Shown here: positions 1 to 9,148 of the stretch, one piece after another
Position numbering within the stretch: position 1 is the first letter of the stretch
How the letters are laid out: the number at the start of each line of letters is the position of its first letter
Assembly (NCBI RefSeq): GCF_015645445.1
Contig: NZ_JADOGI010000007.1
Location: 1-64,000, forward strand
Length of the DNA: 64,000 nucleotides
From: Nonomuraea cypriaca
Lineage (GTDB): Bacteria; Actinomycetota; Actinomycetes; Streptosporangiales; Streptosporangiaceae
Direction of reading: 5' to 3'
Notes under the pieces: model-generated
The model's database searches: none
The model's input: the letters and a program-made list of their open reading frames with translations, nothing else
Told to the model about the DNA's origin: nothing
Program-made: the position numbers and the translations under genes

Positions 1-104
1 GCCCCCGCGACCGCCCGGACGATCACCCCACAGAGAGACTGGAGCGCCTCCCCAGAGCCCGCCTACCGTCCCCGAACCACGCCACATGAAGGGGATGTCA
101 ACGC

Positions 105-497
105 ATGTCCGAAACCGGATACCAGACGCTGCTCGACTGCCGCCGTCGCAGCCGCTACCTGCGCCAGCACGACTTCACCATCGACCAGATCGCCACCATC
201 CTCGCCCTCGACCACCCCGCCACCCCACTCCGCCTCTACCGCCACGCCGCCGGCCTCACCGCAACGCAGACAGTCAACGCCTTCCACCAGCTCGCCGACA
301 CCGCCGGAGCGGGACTGCGCGAATCCCGCCTCTATGACTACGAGAACTGGCCAACGACGGGCCGCCGCCCCTCCCCCTACGCCCTGCGCCTCCTGGCCCG
401 TGTCTACGGCACCCGACCTGTCTGCTTGCTCACTCCCGCCATGCTGACCACCTATGCCCCGCGCGACCAGGACGCGCTACGCCGAACAGACGCATGA
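105..497 (+). CDS. Small XRE-like helix-turn-helix protein
   Basis: The product is 130 residues and is probably a DNA-binding regulator. The helical segment around residues 50-70 (GLTATQTVNAFHQLADT) and the following stretch to about 105 resemble the XRE-type HTH found at the N-terminus of much longer actinobacterial regulators. Those usually continue into a tetratricopeptide region, which is missing here, so this may be a stand-alone short form or a truncated gene. The start is supported by an AAGGGG box nine bases upstream of the ATG. It points towards the BTAD regulator gene on the other strand, which ends 56 bases downstream. No ligand or target can be inferred. Confidence 0.6.
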   Translation: MSETGYQTLLDCRRRSRYLRQHDFTIDQIATILALDHPATPLRLYRHAAGLTATQTVNAFHQLADTAGAGLRESRLYDYENWPTTGRRPSPYALRLLARVYGTRPVCLLTPAMLTTYAPRDQDALRRTDA

Positions 498-552
498 GCC
501 CCGCCGGGCCAGTGCCCTCCCGTCGCCCGGTTTCGCCCGCAGGACCGGCTGG

Positions 553-2304
553 TCAACGCACCAACCGCTCATATACCTGCCGCGCCTGCGGACTCGGCAC
601 CGCGTCGATCTCCGCCAACCGCTCCCTCAACAACTCGAACGAACGCCGTACCGCGGGCAGGCGCCCGAGTTCGCCTTGAACCGACATCAGCAGACACCAC
701 AACGTCTCGCTGTACGGATCGATGCACTCGACCGCCAACCGCAGCACGTCCACCGCCCGCCCTGGATCATCGGCCCGCACCAGCTCGGCCATCCGCTCAG
801 CGGCATCCGCCGCCTGCCGTTGAGCGGCCTGCCGCAACGGGAGCACCCACAAATCATCGCGCCCGGCCAGTAGCGGCCCCCGGTACAGGGCCAGCGCCTC
901 TTGCAACGCCGCCACCCGCACAGCGTCCTCGTCCGCGATCGAGGCCAGCTTGCACGCGTCCTCGAACCGCCAGAAGTCCGCATCGAACGATGCCGCCGGC
1001 AGCACCCGCCGCTCTCCGGACTTGAGCACGAACCGTACGCCGGCCGCGCACCCCACCGCTTGCCGCATCGCCCGGTTGATCTCCCGCACCGCCGAATCCA
1101 ATCGGCGCCCGGCAACCTCCCCAGACCACAGCGTCTCGGCAATCCCCTCCGCCGAAACCCCGTCCCGCGACACCGCAAGCAGCGCCAACAACTCCCGGGC
1201 CTCGGCACGACCGAAACAGACCTCGGCCCCGCCATACGACAGCCGCGGCACCCCCAGCACCTCGACCTTCGCCTTACCCGCCGCCGCTACGAAACCCGAC
1301 CCCGCCCTGGCCGAAGCGCTTGAGACGCGGGGCACCTCAGCCTCTGAAACCGCCGAGCGAAAGCCGGGCTGGTCAGGCTGGGACGGAGTCGTCGCCAAGT
1401 GCTCACCGCGGTCGCGCTTGGCAATCGACTCCGCCATCCCGCAGGTGACCGTAGGCGCCTGCACCCCAGCGGATGACAGGACAACCGCCGGGAATGCTTC
1501 GATCTCCTCTCCGTTGCGACCATCGATACCGCGTGGACCAGCAGCGCCTCCAGGCAGACGCGCAGCAAACGAGCTCGCGCCGGCCTGCGCCGGCCAAGGC
1601 CGCAGCCGACCGATAAGCGCAGTCGTCAGGACCATGAGCATGAGCCCGAATGCCAACGCGCCACTCAGCGGACCCATCCCCTCAGATCGAGACTGCGCCC
1701 GCGGTCTAACCGCCGCGACCAGATCGGGCGCAGGAGAACCCGCTGCGGGCACAGGAAACGGCGTCGAGGTCGATGCCAAGGGCGTTTCCGATGGAGCTGG
1801 TGATGGAGGAACCGTCTTGGACGATGGCTTCCTACCGTCCTTGTGCGGGTGTTGCTGACGGTGGGCCCTTGTCTGACGATCTCGGTTCAGAACCCGAGCC
1901 CGGCCAGTTTCGCCGCTGCTCTGTACAAGCGGTCGCCGTTCGGGATCCCGCCTGCGAACTTGGGCTGGGTCGGCCTTAGGCTGCTTTATCGTCGAAATCG
2001 CATCGCGTGGCTTCGACACCTTCTGCGGTTCAGAAGTAAGCGTGGTATATGCCGGATTGCGCTGCGACCGCGCCAGATACTTCAGGAGATCCGAAAGGGC
2101 CGGCATTCGACCTTGCACCAGGTCGCCGTACACCAACGCGCACACCTTCTTAATGTCGTACACCTGCTGTGGTACCTGGCCCACGGCAGGACAGTAAGGC
2201 GCTGCATTGACCGCACTGGCTGGTGAGTTCGCGGCCAACACCACCGACGCCGCAACCAGTGCGCCCAGCTTCTTCACCACGTCCCCGACGAGCTGCCGCC
2301 GCAT
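553..2304 (-). CDS. Membrane-anchored BTAD-domain regulator
   Basis: A 583-residue protein built like the membrane-associated SARP/BTAD regulators of actinomycetes. Residues 11-31 form a hydrophobic N-terminal segment, about 90-205 is a basic, proline-rich linker, and 213-231 is a clear membrane helix. The C-terminus holds a winged-helix region (about 346-440, beginning KVEVLGVPRLSYGG) and a bacterial transcriptional activator domain (about 441-583, with the BTAD-type stretch ALYRGPLLAGRDDLW). The start was set at 2304 because a GGGAGG box lies four bases upstream of that ATG; the reading frame stays open for 80 more codons upstream, which look non-coding. What it controls is unknown. The two membrane segments suggest signal sensing at the membrane. 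Confidence 0.75.
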   Translation of the reverse strand: MRRQLVGDVVKKLGALVAASVVLAANSPASAVNAAPYCPAVGQVPQQVYDIKKVCALVYGDLVQGRMPALSDLLKYLARSQRNPAYTTLTSEPQKVSKPRDAISTIKQPKADPAQVRRRDPERRPLVQSSGETGRARVLNRDRQTRAHRQQHPHKDGRKPSSKTVPPSPAPSETPLASTSTPFPVPAAGSPAPDLVAAVRPRAQSRSEGMGPLSGALAFGLMLMVLTTALIGRLRPWPAQAGASSFAARLPGGAAGPRGIDGRNGEEIEAFPAVVLSSAGVQAPTVTCGMAESIAKRDRGEHLATTPSQPDQPGFRSAVSEAEVPRVSSASARAGSGFVAAAGKAKVEVLGVPRLSYGGAEVCFGRAEARELLALLAVSRDGVSAEGIAETLWSGEVAGRRLDSAVREINRAMRQAVGCAAGVRFVLKSGERRVLPAASFDADFWRFEDACKLASIADEDAVRVAALQEALALYRGPLLAGRDDLWVLPLRQAAQRQAADAAERMAELVRADDPGRAVDVLRLAVECIDPYSETLWCLLMSVQGELGRLPAVRRSFELLRERLAEIDAVPSPQARQVYERLVR

Positions 2305-2566
2305 AGTGCCTCCCTGCCGCTCTTGAGCCTTCGCACTGATCAGACCGTGCGAGGCCTCGCAGCAGGGGTGGTGAAACCCTCCACGGCACCTACTGACCGA
2401 GGAGGCGGAGTCCAGGGCGGCGAGAACCCCTATGACAGCGGGCTCTCCGGCGCAGAGCACGCGATCGTGAGAAGTCACCATCGCGCGGAACCACCCATCA
2501 CCCGACACGGTAAGAAGAACCGTCACGGAGAGCCTCGGCGCCATTACTCTCTGATCGGAGGTGGCG

Positions 2567-3568
2567 GTGGACGGACAGGATCAGGTCAAAGCGCAGCGCC
2601 TATTGGAAGGCGTCGTCCCGGATGAGATTTTCGTGTCGTACTCCATACTGCTCACGGAGGGCGGCTGCCCAGAGGACGACGCCGCGTCCCTGCTGGGAAG
2701 CAAGGAGCACGTCACCGAGCTGACGGCTCGCGGGATGGCGCATCGCCGGCCGGACGGCCCCGCGATGCCGCCGCGTCTCGTGCCCGCTCCCCCAGAACTC
2801 GCGCTGCAGGGCGTCCTGACGGATCTTTCACGCCGTCTCGTCAGTGATCAGGAGCGGCTGCTGGCAGGACACAAGCGACTGAGCGAGTTCCACCAGACGC
2901 CAGCCGCGGCATCCTCGAACTCGGCGATGGACCGGCTCGTGCACATCGTCACCGACCGAGACGAGATCAGTTCCCTGTCCTACGCACTGATCAACGCCGC
3001 GCGGCACGACTGGCTCACGCTGGACAACTACGTCCTGGAGGCGCCCGTCGAGGACTCCACCGGGTACGTACCGCTCCCGGTCTTCGAGGGCCAGGTGCAA
3101 TGCCGGGCGATCTATGAGACCCGCTGCGCGGAGCACCCGATCGGCGCCAAGACGATCGAAGCTGCGGTCGAAGCCGGCGAGCAGGCGCGGCTGCTGCCCC
3201 GCATCGGGATGAAGATGAAGCTCGCCGACGAGACAGTCGCCCTTGTTCCCCTGACACCGACAGGCATGGGAGGGGCACTGCTCGTGCGCTCCCCCGTTAT
3301 CGTCGGAGCACTACGGGAGTACTTCGAGCTGCTGTGGGAGAAGGCAATCCCGTTTGGCAGCGCGAAGGCCGTCGCACCACTCACGCCCGCGCAGGTACAG
3401 GTGCTCAAGCTGCTCAATCAGGGATTGTCCGACGAGGCGATCGCCCGGCGGATGGACATCAGCGTCAACACCATGCGGCGGCACTGGACCGCCATCCGCG
3501 AACAGTTGGGCGTGGAGACCCGCTTCGCCGCCGGAGCCGCAGCAGTACGCCGCAGCTGGATCGACTGA
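2567..3568 (+). CDS. LuxR-type HTH transcriptional regulator
   Basis: A 333-residue regulator. The last 65 residues form a LuxR/GerE HTH (APLTPAQVQVLKLLNQGLSD, then EAIARRMDISVNTMRRH). The N-terminal 250 residues resemble the TrmB/LuxR-type regulators common in actinomycetes, with a possible N-terminal winged helix and a ligand-binding middle. The GTG at 2567 was chosen because GGAGG sits five bases upstream; the GTG at 2561 overlaps that box. The gene is 17 bases from the S9 peptidase and almost certainly co-transcribed with it, so regulation of, or response to, a peptide is a reasonable inference. Confidence 0.8.
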   Translation: MDGQDQVKAQRLLEGVVPDEIFVSYSILLTEGGCPEDDAASLLGSKEHVTELTARGMAHRRPDGPAMPPRLVPAPPELALQGVLTDLSRRLVSDQERLLAGHKRLSEFHQTPAAASSNSAMDRLVHIVTDRDEISSLSYALINAARHDWLTLDNYVLEAPVEDSTGYVPLPVFEGQVQCRAIYETRCAEHPIGAKTIEAAVEAGEQARLLPRIGMKMKLADETVALVPLTPTGMGGALLVRSPVIVGALREYFELLWEKAIPFGSAKAVAPLTPAQVQVLKLLNQGLSDEAIARRMDISVNTMRRHWTAIREQLGVETRFAAGAAAVRRSWID

Positions 3569-3585
3569 ACCCGAAAGGTCTTGCC

Positions 3586-5418
3586 ATGCCCGAATACCTG
3601 GACTTTGTTCCCCAGCAACGATTCCAGCCCACCCTCGCGTTGTCCCCGGACGGCCAGTTGGTCGCCTATTCCAGCCATGTCTCCGGGCACTACGACCTGT
3701 GGGTGGTTCCCGTCGTCGGTGGCGAGCCGCGTCGCGTGGCCGGCTTCGATGACCGCACTGTCCGCCAGATCGCCTGGACACCCTGCGGCGAGCGGCTGGT
3801 CTTCACCGCCGACGAGAACGGAGACGAGCAGTTCCGCCTCTACCTCGTCGCCTCGGATGGGAGTGGCCTGACCGAGGTCAGCTCCGGTCCGGACTGTCAG
3901 CGTGTCCTGGCCACCTCGCCGTTCGACCCGACTGGACGTTTCCTGGCCTACACGGCCAACGACCGCGACCCCGCCGCCCAGGACCTCATCGTCCACGACC
4001 TGCAGACCGGCGAGCTTCGCCGGTTCACGCCCCCTGACGGGGTCGCCTTCGAGGCCGTCAGCCTCTCCCCTGACGGCCGCTGGCTGCTGGCGACCGGGTT
4101 CCGGTCCAACACCGACATCGCCATCTACCTCACCGATCTGAGCGACCCGGACGCCGAGCCGGTCTGCCTGACGTCCGCTCTGGGCGAGGGTGTCTTCGAG
4201 CCCGGCGTCTGGGCCCCAGACGCCAGCGGCTTCCACCTGCTCACCGACCACTGGAGCGAATTCACCGCCGCCGCCTTCTACGACCTCGCAGCCCGTTCCC
4301 TGCAGGCCATCGCGCGCCCGAACTGGGATGTCGAGGTCCTCGACGCCGCCACAGGAGTCCGCATCTGGTCCGTCAACGAGGGCGGCAGCTCCCGCCTGCA
4401 CGCCGACCGCAACGGCAGCCCCATCCCGCTGCCCGACATCCCGCCCGGCGTCATCTCCGCGCTGTCCCTGGCGCCCGACGCCTCCTTCGCGATCATCCTG
4501 ATCAACTCCGCGGCCCGGCCGGCGGAGATAGCGGTCGTGAACCTGGCCCGGCACGAGTTCCGCTACCTCACCGACACCCGCCCCCCGGCCCTGCACGTCA
4601 TCGACCCGGTCGCCCCCGAGCTGATCACTTACCCGGCTCGCGACGGACGCGACGTCCATGCTCTGCTCTACCGCCCGGACGGCCCCGGCCCGCACCCGGT
4701 GCTGCTGTTCATCCACGGCGGCCCGGAATCCCAGGAACGCCCCATCTACGCCCGCTCCGGCCTCTACCAGCACCTCCTCCACCAGGGCATCGCCATCCTG
4801 GCCCCCAACTTCGCGGGCTCTACCGGCTACGGCACCGCCCACCAGAAGCTCATCTACTGCGACTGGGGCGGTATCGACCTCGACGACCTGGACCACGGCG
4901 TCCAATACCTGCACACCCTCGACTGGACCGACGCGAACCGCCTGGCCGTCATGGGATCCTCCTACGGCGGCTTCGCCGCTCTGTCCTGCCTGGCCCGCCT
5001 CCCCTACCCCTGGGCCGCAGGCGTCTCCATGTGCGGCCCGAGCAACCTGCTCACCCTGGCGAAGGCATCACCTCCCACCTGGAAGACCTTCGTCGCCACC
5101 GTCCTCGGCGATCCCGACACCCGCGCCGAACAGCTCCTGCAGCGCAGCCCCGTCACCTACGCCGACAACATCACCGCTCCCCTGTTCGTTCTGCAGGGAG
5201 CCCATGACCCGCGCGTTCCTCAGGCCGAATCCGACCAGATCGTCGCCCGGCTGCGCGAACGCGGCGTGCAGGTCCGCTACGACATCTATCCCGACGAGGG
5301 CCACGGCTTCACCAACCGCGCCAACGAGCTGACCGCCTACGAAGCCATCAGCACGTTCCTCCACACCCACTTGATCGCTACCACCGCCGACCGCCCCGAA
5401 GCGCTCCAGGTGGGCTGA
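3586..5418 (+). CDS. S9 family serine peptidase (acylaminoacyl-peptidase/prolyl oligopeptidase type)
   Basis: A 610-residue cytoplasmic serine peptidase without a signal peptide. Residues 1-350 contain WD40/beta-propeller-like repeats (SPDGQLVAYSSHVSGHYDLW, SPDGRWLLATG). Residues 370-600 are the alpha/beta-hydrolase domain with the nucleophile in GSSYGG (Ser459), acid in GAHDPR (Asp541) and His573 in DEGHGF. The oxyanion region is FIHGGPESQ. Such enzymes cleave short or unstructured peptides. The ATG is preceded by AAAGG. It follows the LuxR gene at 17 bases. A short inverted repeat (GGTGGG/CCCACC) spans the stop codon. Prolyl-oligopeptidase relatives remove leaders in some class III lanthipeptide systems, but the FxLD operon is 6 kb away and a link is speculative. 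Confidence 0.9.
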   Translation: MPEYLDFVPQQRFQPTLALSPDGQLVAYSSHVSGHYDLWVVPVVGGEPRRVAGFDDRTVRQIAWTPCGERLVFTADENGDEQFRLYLVASDGSGLTEVSSGPDCQRVLATSPFDPTGRFLAYTANDRDPAAQDLIVHDLQTGELRRFTPPDGVAFEAVSLSPDGRWLLATGFRSNTDIAIYLTDLSDPDAEPVCLTSALGEGVFEPGVWAPDASGFHLLTDHWSEFTAAAFYDLAARSLQAIARPNWDVEVLDAATGVRIWSVNEGGSSRLHADRNGSPIPLPDIPPGVISALSLAPDASFAIILINSAARPAEIAVVNLARHEFRYLTDTRPPALHVIDPVAPELITYPARDGRDVHALLYRPDGPGPHPVLLFIHGGPESQERPIYARSGLYQHLLHQGIAILAPNFAGSTGYGTAHQKLIYCDWGGIDLDDLDHGVQYLHTLDWTDANRLAVMGSSYGGFAALSCLARLPYPWAAGVSMCGPSNLLTLAKASPPTWKTFVATVLGDPDTRAEQLLQRSPVTYADNITAPLFVLQGAHDPRVPQAESDQIVARLRERGVQVRYDIYPDEGHGFTNRANELTAYEAISTFLHTHLIATTADRPEALQVG

Positions 5419-5639
5419 AAGTCCCACCGAAAACAGGGCCTCATCCGCAAGAGGGGACCGCCTGACGCGTACCCTCTGCCTTCCCAGGATGCGGCCCATA
5501 CGCGACGTCGGGGCTATCCGGTAGACCGCGTGGAATGTCACTCCCATAACTCGTCCACGCAAGATCCAACAAGCAGCGCATCCGAGGGGTCGCGGTTACG
5601 CTACGCACCGTGACGATCAGGAATATCGGGGAGCCGAGA

Positions 5640-6209
5640 ATGCCCGACCGGGTTGAACGACCGCGTGGACGAGCCCGCACCCGAACTCTGCTGACGGTGG
5701 GCGGAGCCGCCGCCGTCATAGCTGCCGCGATAGCTCTGGGCAGTGCTGGAGTGCTCGCTAGCCGGCCGGACTCTTCACCTCATACCGTGGACGCTCTGGC
5801 AGGCATGCCGGGCGATCATGTCCCTGCCTCTGGCCCCGTGCAGCGCACCTCGAATGTCCTAGCCAACGACACCAGTTTCTCGCACCGAAAGATCGCAGAA
5901 GCTGACGAAGTCAGCGGTGGCGCCGCAAGTGTCAACGCGACCAGGAACCGAAAGCGCGTCGATGAGCCTGCACTCCACGAACTCCGACAACCGCCTGCGC
6001 TGACCGCCCCTGCTGCCGACCATCGCCCTTCCCGACCGAAGCCTCGGCCGAAGCGTGCTCCGAGCCGTCCCCGCCACGAGCACCCGACACCGCCCGGACG
6101 CGGCACGATGCCATCGCTACTAGAGATGCAGTGCGACGAGATGTTCCCCGCTCACAAGCAGGAGTTTCGGGTGCGCAACATGGCGTGCCATAGTCTTCTA
6201 GGTTCCTGA
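5640..6209 (+). CDS. Hypothetical single-pass membrane protein with basic, proline-rich exterior
   Basis: An unrecognised product of about 189 residues. It has a basic N-terminus, one membrane helix around residues 17-40 (LLTVGGAAAVIAAAIALG) and a long low-complexity Pro/Arg/Lys/His-rich middle. The last 25 residues hold two cysteines (QCDEMF and NMACHS), reminiscent of short extracellular disulfide-bonded tails on actinobacterial membrane proteins. The ATG at 5640 is preceded by GGGGAG; an in-frame GTG at 5610 is the alternative. It stands alone after a 220-base gap in which I see no gene. Confidence is moderate because composition, not homology, is the main support. Confidence 0.5.
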   Translation: MPDRVERPRGRARTRTLLTVGGAAAVIAAAIALGSAGVLASRPDSSPHTVDALAGMPGDHVPASGPVQRTSNVLANDTSFSHRKIAEADEVSGGAASVNATRNRKRVDEPALHELRQPPALTAPAADHRPSRPKPRPKRAPSRPRHEHPTPPGRGTMPSLLEMQCDEMFPAHKQEFRVRNMACHSLLGS

Positions 6210-6551
6210 ACACTGCCGCATCCGAGTACCGAACCGTGCTCCAGGTTGTCTCGGGTGGCTGATGAGTTCTGGGTATTGCCGAGCGGAGCCTGTGACGGTT
6301 GTGTCACGCTGCAGGTTCGGGCGGTCGAGCGTAGCCAGTCCACGGAGGGGTGGTCACAGCGACCAGCGCAGGAGGAAAGACGTCCGGATTGAGGTGACGG
6401 CGCTCCTTCTGCGCCGCACCGAGCTGCAGCCAGCGCTGGCGCGGCGATCGCCTGAACGATTCTCCGCCGCTCGGCAATGCGAACGTCCTCGTACACGACG
6501 TGCCCAAGGAGCTGACTGTGCCAATGCTCGTCGCTCACATCCGAGCAATCG
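6210..6551. other. Intergenic stretch without a supported gene
   Basis: Short frames on both strands overlap each other and none has a convincing ribosome-binding site or recognisable sequence. It may contain debris from the same decay that affected the neighbouring Nudix gene. Confidence 0.4.
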
Positions 6552-7117
6552 GTGACTGCGCACTCTGCTCTCGTGCTGGCTTGGGGGCGCCCCGTGGCGA
6601 TCAGTGACGCGGACATTTCAAGCGCGCTGTCTGCCTACCTCGGGCTCTACCCGGACGAGGCTGCGCCGCTATCTGAGCCGGTGCAGCTGCTGTCTCAAGG
6701 AGGGGACTTCTCCTCCCGGCGGAATTTCCGGATGCACGTGACTGTCGGCGCGCTGCTGGTCCGTGGCGACAAGATTCTGCTGGTTGAGCACCTCTCGTAC
6801 GGGATCGTGTTGCAACCCGGCGGTCACCTCGAACCGACCGATACCACGTTGATCGACGCAGCAGTGCGCGAGTTGACGGAGGAAACCGATGTCGATCCCG
6901 GCCGAGTTTTCCCTCGTCCGAATCACAGACCCCTGTCTACGTCGAGTACGGCATGGTCCCGGCTCGACCGGACAAAGATGAACCGGATCACTACCACCTT
7001 GACATCGGCTACTGCTTCATGACGGATGCGGACGCAGGGCGCATCCAAGGATCCGAGGTGAAAGGTGCCGCCTGATACCCGCTTGCCACGGCGATGACGT
7101 CCCGTCAGGTGGTGTAA
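6552..7117 (+). pseudogene. Nudix hydrolase pseudogene (frameshift plus nonsense)
   Basis: The first 118 codons encode a good Nudix domain (ALLVRGDKILLVEHL, then LQPGGHLEP and the box end AAVRELTEETDV). The frame is then lost near 6912, in a run of T and C. The correct continuation lies in another frame and reads PVYVEYGMVPARPDKDEPDH, then YHLDIGYCFMTDADAGRIQG, which fits the family. That frame meets TGA at 7073, where relatives have tryptophan (AAW-YPL; the codons for YPL follow directly), and stays open to TAA at 7115. A single-base deletion and a TGG-to-TGA change together inactivate the gene. The original would have hydrolysed a nucleoside diphosphate derivative. Programmed frameshifting is unlikely because a second lesion is present. 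Confidence 0.8.
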
Positions 7118-7246
7118 TTTCCACGGTCGAGCTCATGATTCGAGATTCCCAAAACGCCAGGAGATCATCCCTCTGCGCCTCGCGAAGATCGCCAGAAGTT
7201 ACATCACCCCAGGGGACGTCATCAGTTGGATGGGCGACGCATCCGC

Positions 7247-9148
7247 TCATGGCCAAGCGAAGCCAGCACTCTTCAGATGTTGATTGAGTACGTCCCTCCC
7301 TGCCTCAAGCTGCCTTTCGACGTCGGCGAGAGACGTTCCGTAACGCTCGCCCCATGACTTATACAGGGCAATAAGCCGTTGTAGCTCCGCAGCTACTTGT
7401 GCTTCTAGCGCGGCGCGCAGGCCCTCGCCCAGAGTATCCACTTGAACAGACTTTCGCCTTATATCTTCTTCGTGAAGTGCCCACCAGCGCGCAAAAACGC
7501 CCGCGAGACGGTACCGATCGACTATCCCGAGGGGTGCCAGAGCAGCAGCGAAATCAGCAGTCAAGCTCTTACTTTCCCCCGGGTGCTGCCCATCGTTTCT
7601 CAGCACTTCAAGGCGCGGGTTGATCGAATTCCACCATACTGAGAATTCACGCAAAAGCGCTTTTTTTCGCGTGGATCCAAGTTCGGCGATTCTGGCGGCT
7701 GTCGTCTCCCACCCTTCTTCGAGGAAGTCGTAGTAGCGCTCGTCTCTCTCGCGGAAGAGGTGTTCAATACTGATTCCGTGAGCATGGAATTTCGCAGCAC
7801 TGGCCTGAACTTCGCCGCGGGGAACCCCCCCATATAGCAGGGCCATCGCGTCGAGTGGTGGTGGGAACGATGTGTGTGAGTCGACATATTGTCGGATACC
7901 GAGACTGTAGCCGTTTGCTGCGATTTCATCCTGAGAGACGAGTCGCGAAAACCCAGTAATCTGTGCTTCTTCTTCGAAAACGTTGACAATCAACTCGATG
8001 TTTTGTGGTTCGAGCTGGTTCTTGGTTCGACCCGAAACAATCTCTCGTTCAGCGTTGATAAACAAAATATCATTGCGCGTGGATGTCCCACTTTCCCCTT
8101 CGCCGTCAAAGACAAGTATGCACGCGGGTATTGCAGTCCCGTAGAAGACGTTGGCACCAATGCCGATGACAGCTACTAGGCGCCCACTGTCCACGACGCG
8201 ACGACGGATCGCGGCATCCGCGCCAGATCGAAAGAGGATGCCATGCGGGGCGATTATAGCGCCCCTTCCAGTTGTCTTAAGTGAGGCCATAGCATGCTGG
8301 ATATTCATGAAGTCAGCGTGTGCAGGCGTGGCCCAGCCGTATTTCATTCGCTCCGGATAGGAGACGGATTTATCGTCATATTTAGTAGAGAAAGGTGGGT
8401 TGCAGATTACTCGATCGAATCTCTCTGGTGCGCCCTCGACTAGAAAGGCGGGGTCGGTCAACGAGTTACCTTGGCGAATCTCGGCATCGGTTATTCCATG
8501 CAAGAGGAGGTTGAGCTGTGCCAAGGCGCCGTAGACAAGTTCCTGACCGGACAATCTCAGATGAGCCTTGCTTCCTGACCTGTCTTTTATAAACTTAAGA
8601 GCTTGTATGAGCATACTGCCGGTTCCTGCGAAGGGGTCGTGCACGCTGTTCCCTTCGCTCGGTGCAACCAAGCGAACCGCAAGTTCCGCTACTGAAGGTG
8701 GCGTATAGAATGCTGCGCCGCCTTTTCCTTCACTTTCAGCGTATCTACGGAGGTAAGCATCGAAGCTTTTGCCGAGAGTGTCAGTGAACTCTAGGTCCCC
8801 GTCTGCAAGGGATACTGAGTTCAGTTCCTGAATCGCTCTCCATAGGGCAGAATCAGGTATGCGACCGTGAGTAAGAAAGGTTAGTGTGTCCGAAAGGATT
8901 CCCTGGTTCAAGCTCTCCAACGTGCGGAAGGCTTCACCCATTTTTGAACTGCAACCTTTATCGCCGCTTGAGACTAGCCAATTCCACACATCCTGGGATG
9001 GCGGGCGCAAAAACTCGGGTTGATCATGGGCACGCTTGAGAACCAAAAGACCAGCCATCAGGTCAACCGGATCCCGCATATATCCCCGAAGTGCGTCCGC
9101 TGCGGCAAAAAGCCGGGCAGATATTTCCGAACGGGTCATCTTCGTCAT
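7247..9148 (-). CDS. hsdM: Type I restriction-modification methyltransferase subunit M
   Basis: A 633-residue N6-adenine DNA methyltransferase. The order is a helical N-terminal domain (1-140), the FYTPP entry motif (148-152), the AdoMet motif DPFAGTGS (171-178), the catalytic motif IV NPPF (250-253), and a long helical C-terminus typical of HsdM. The start ATG overlaps the stop of the upstream hsdS in a TAATG junction, so the two are translationally coupled. No hsdR is present within 7 kb on either side. The local AT content is higher than that of the neighbours, suggesting acquisition. Methylation at a bipartite or half site is expected only if the single-domain S subunit dimerises. Confidence 0.92.
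   Translation of the reverse strand: MTKMTRSEISARLFAAADALRGYMRDPVDLMAGLLVLKRAHDQPEFLRPPSQDVWNWLVSSGDKGCSSKMGEAFRTLESLNQGILSDTLTFLTHGRIPDSALWRAIQELNSVSLADGDLEFTDTLGKSFDAYLRRYAESEGKGGAAFYTPPSVAELAVRLVAPSEGNSVHDPFAGTGSMLIQALKFIKDRSGSKAHLRLSGQELVYGALAQLNLLLHGITDAEIRQGNSLTDPAFLVEGAPERFDRVICNPPFSTKYDDKSVSYPERMKYGWATPAHADFMNIQHAMASLKTTGRGAIIAPHGILFRSGADAAIRRRVVDSGRLVAVIGIGANVFYGTAIPACILVFDGEGESGTSTRNDILFINAEREIVSGRTKNQLEPQNIELIVNVFEEEAQITGFSRLVSQDEIAANGYSLGIRQYVDSHTSFPPPLDAMALLYGGVPRGEVQASAAKFHAHGISIEHLFRERDERYYDFLEEGWETTAARIAELGSTRKKALLREFSVWWNSINPRLEVLRNDGQHPGESKSLTADFAAALAPLGIVDRYRLAGVFARWWALHEEDIRRKSVQVDTLGEGLRAALEAQVAAELQRLIALYKSWGERYGTSLADVERQLEAGRDVLNQHLKSAGFAWP

Noticed and set aside
3418-4914. 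498-codon open frame on the minus strand
   Set aside because: It is antisense to the S9 peptidase gene, whose catalytic motifs are unmistakable. The glycine/valine-rich translation is typical of a GC-rich shadow.
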